A stretch of 64,000 nt of DNA from Streptomyces sp. NBC_01294 (lineage in GTDB: Bacteria > Actinomycetota > Actinomycetes > Streptomycetales > Streptomycetaceae): assembly GCF_035917235.1 (NCBI RefSeq), contig NZ_CP108423.1, forward strand, positions 4,741,501 through 4,805,500, written 5' to 3'. Of this stretch, positions 62,372 through 64,000 are shown piece after piece (position 1 is the first letter of the stretch; the number at the start of each line of letters is the position of its first letter). The position numbers and the translations under genes were made by a program. Below the pieces are notes generated by a model. That model did not search any database, was not told where the DNA came from, and worked only from the letters and a program-made list of their open reading frames with translations.

Positions 62372-63064
62372 ATGGGCGTACGGGTCGTGGTGGTCGACGA
62401 GCACCGGCTGTTGGCCGAGGCGCTCGCCTCTGCCCTGAAGCTGCGCGGTCACCGGGTGCTGGCCGCGGCCGCCCCGGCCGCGGGCGCCGCCGAGCTGGTC
62501 ATCAGCCGCGCCCCGGAGGTCTGCCTCCTCGGCACGGCCACCCCCGCCGAGCCCGGGGTCTTCGAGCCCGTCGTCCGCATCAAGCGGGAGCGTCCGCAGA
62601 TCGCCGTCGTCGTCCTGGGCCCGGTGCCCAGCCCGCGCGGGATAGCGGCCGCCTTCGCCGCCGGGGCCTCGGGGTACGTACGCCAGGACGAGCGCATCGA
62701 GGGCGTGGAGCGGGCGCTGGCCAAGGCGCGGGCGGGGGAGGTGGCGATCGCCCCGCAGCTGCTGCAGGGGGCCTTCGCGGAGCTCCTGAACCCCGCCGCC
62801 CAGCCCGACGACGAGGGCAGCCGGCTGCTGCGGCTGCTGACCCCGCGCGAGGTGGAGGTCCTGGTGCGGGTCGCCGAGGGCGAGGACACCCGGCTGATCG
62901 CCGCGGGCATGGAGATCGCGCCGAGCACCGCCCGTACGCACGTGCAGCGGGTGCTGATGAAGCTGGGCGTGGGCTCGCGGCTGGAGGCGGCCGCGCTGGC
63001 CGCCCGTACCGGCCTGCTGGACCGGGCCCTGCCCGGGCAGCCGTCCGCCGCCCCGCGCGGCTGA
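62372..63064 (+). CDS. LuxR-family orphan regulator with degenerate receiver domain
   Basis: A 230-residue protein. The N-terminal domain has the receiver-like fold (RVVVVDEHRLLAEALASAL), but the phospho-acceptor Asp position in APEVCLLGTATP is Gly, so it is probably not phosphorylated. The C-terminal LuxR/GerE helix-turn-helix LTPREVEVLVRVAEGEDTRLIAAGMEIAPSTARTHVQRVLMKLGV is intact. No sensor kinase is adjacent. A GGTGGGGGGTGG stretch precedes ATG 62372. It likely acts as a phosphorylation-independent DNA-binding regulator; target unknown. Confidence 0.85.
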   Translation: MGVRVVVVDEHRLLAEALASALKLRGHRVLAAAAPAAGAAELVISRAPEVCLLGTATPAEPGVFEPVVRIKRERPQIAVVVLGPVPSPRGIAAAFAAGASGYVRQDERIEGVERALAKARAGEVAIAPQLLQGAFAELLNPAAQPDDEGSRLLRLLTPREVEVLVRVAEGEDTRLIAAGMEIAPSTARTHVQRVLMKLGVGSRLEAAALAARTGLLDRALPGQPSAAPRG

Positions 63065-63176
63065 GGCGGGCGCCTCAGCCGGCCGCCGATTTCCCCGCGG
63101 GCGCGGAATCGGGTAAGCCAGTCTCCAAGCACGCGCATCCAGCCGCGCGTGCTCCCCCGCGAGAGGCAGTAGGCGA

Positions 63177-64000
63177 GTGAGCAAGTACCTGGTAACCGGT
63201 GGCGCCGGATACGTCGGCAGCGTGGTGGCGGCCCACCTCCTGGAGGCCGGCCACGAGGTCACCGTCCTCGACGACCTCAGCACCGGCTTCCGCGTCGGCG
63301 TCCCGGCGGGCGCGGCCTTCATCGAGGGCCGCATCCAGGACGCGGCCCGCCACCTGGACGACTCCTACGAGGCGGTGCTGCACTTCGCGGCCTCCTCGCA
63401 GGTCGGCGAGTCCGTGGTGAACCCGGGCAAGTACTGGGAGAACAACGTCGGCGGCACGCTCGCCCTGCTGGGCGCGATGCGCGAGGCGGGCGTGCGCAAG
63501 CTGGTGTTCTCCTCCACCGCGGCCACCTACGGGGAGCCGGCGGAGGGCCTGCTGACCGAGGCCTCGGTGACCGCGCCGACCAACCCGTACGGCGCCTCGA
63601 AGCTGGCCGTCGACCACATGATCGCGGGGGAGTGCGTGGCGCACGGCCTGGCCGCGGTGTCCCTGCGCTACTTCAACGTGGCGGGCGCCTACGGCGAGTT
63701 CGGCGAGCGTCACACCCCCGAGACGCACCTGATCCCGCTGGTCCTCCAGGTCGCGCTGGGCGAGCGCGAGTCGATCTCGGTCTTCGGCGAGGACTACCCG
63801 ACCCCGGACGGCACCTGCGTCCGCGACTACATCCACGTCGCCGACCTGGCGGAGGCCCACCTGGCCGCCCTGCGGGTCGCCGCCGACGGGGAGCACCTGA
63901 TCTGCAACCTGGGCAACGGCAGCGGGTTCTCGGTCCGCGAGGTCGTCGAGACCGTCCGCAAGGTCACCGGCCGCGACATCCCCGAGGTCGTCGCCCCGCG
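63177..64000 (+). CDS. galE: UDP-glucose 4-epimerase, partial (runs off the right edge)
   Basis: About 274 codons of an extended [19 protein letters not shown] is the NAD-binding loop, LDDLSTGFR follows, and the catalytic Ser/Thr and YxxxK are seen in FSSTAATYG and [13 protein letters not shown], with [14 protein letters not shown] later. GalE interconverts UDP-glucose and UDP-galactose, using the product of GalU (also in this window). GTG at 63177 with GAGAGGCAG upstream; the 3' end lies beyond 64000. Confidence 0.93.
   Translation, partial: MSKYLVTGGAGYVGSVVAAHLLEAGHEVTVLDDLSTGFRVGVPAGAAFIEGRIQDAARHLDDSYEAVLHFAASSQVGESVVNPGKYWENNVGGTLALLGAMREAGVRKLVFSSTAATYGEPAEGLLTEASVTAPTNPYGASKLAVDHMIAGECVAHGLAAVSLRYFNVAGAYGEFGERHTPETHLIPLVLQVALGERESISVFGEDYPTPDGTCVRDYIHVADLAEAHLAALRVAADGEHLICNLGNGSGFSVREVVETVRKVTGRDIPEVVAP

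Overview
The window is high-GC actinobacterial DNA, almost certainly from a Streptomyces or close relative. The support is strong third-position GC bias, frequent GTG starts, stop/start overlaps of the ATGA/GTGA type, an SsgA-like sporulation protein, a SepX/GlpR divisome protein, an RpfB-like resuscitation factor, and a gene order that, from memory, resembles the conserved core-chromosome arm around SCO3137-SCO3190 of S. coelicolor. No phage, integrase, transposase, CRISPR array or rRNA was seen.

Layout. 1-7856 is the most accessory-looking part: the start of an LtrA-type membrane protein, a decayed narK copy, then a tightly coupled six-gene operon (NarI-like cytochrome b, NasC/NapA-type molybdopterin oxidoreductase, four-cluster ferredoxin, Tat-type Rieske protein, small membrane protein, NarK). 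It looks like an unusually composed nitrate reductase/transport system. 7894-15439 holds small conserved genes, mscL, an SAF-domain protein, an aberrant PyrF paralogue, an AhpD-like protein, MTA phosphorylase, an FmdB protein, an MFS exporter and a K+/H+ antiporter. 15673-24719 carries a penicillin acylase, 5-formyl-THF cyclo-ligase, then galU - moeA/glp - moaC - mogA - rimJ - sepX and a tRNA-Ala. This links molybdenum-cofactor genes with the gephyrin-like/SepX cell-division pair.

24833-33166 is more variable: a LuxR-type regulator pseudogene, a CoA-transferase, a GNAT enzyme, exonuclease III, a MerR regulator, and a Baeyer-Villiger monooxygenase - alpha/beta hydrolase - short-chain dehydrogenase operon that could turn an alcohol into a ketone, an ester and then cleavage products. 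33337-44346 holds a Tricorn-like protease divergent from a TetR-MMPL pair, an SsgE-like protein, a nickel/cobalt ECF transporter (MN fusion, Q, O) preceded by a Nur-box-like site, and a serine beta-lactamase-fold hydrolase.

44556-64000 is conserved housekeeping sequence: a penicillin-binding protein, a protein O-mannosyltransferase, rsmI, tatD, rpfB, rsmA, ispE, an acyltransferase, an ABC-F protein, two tandem beta-propeller membrane proteins, an orphan response-regulator-like LuxR protein and the start of galE.

Overlaid on this are four copies of a GC-rich dispersed repeat lying at or in gene 3' ends, two pseudogenes that each lost internal blocks, two genes whose only sensible start is CTG, several strong intrinsic terminators between convergent genes, and several genes that look leaderless.
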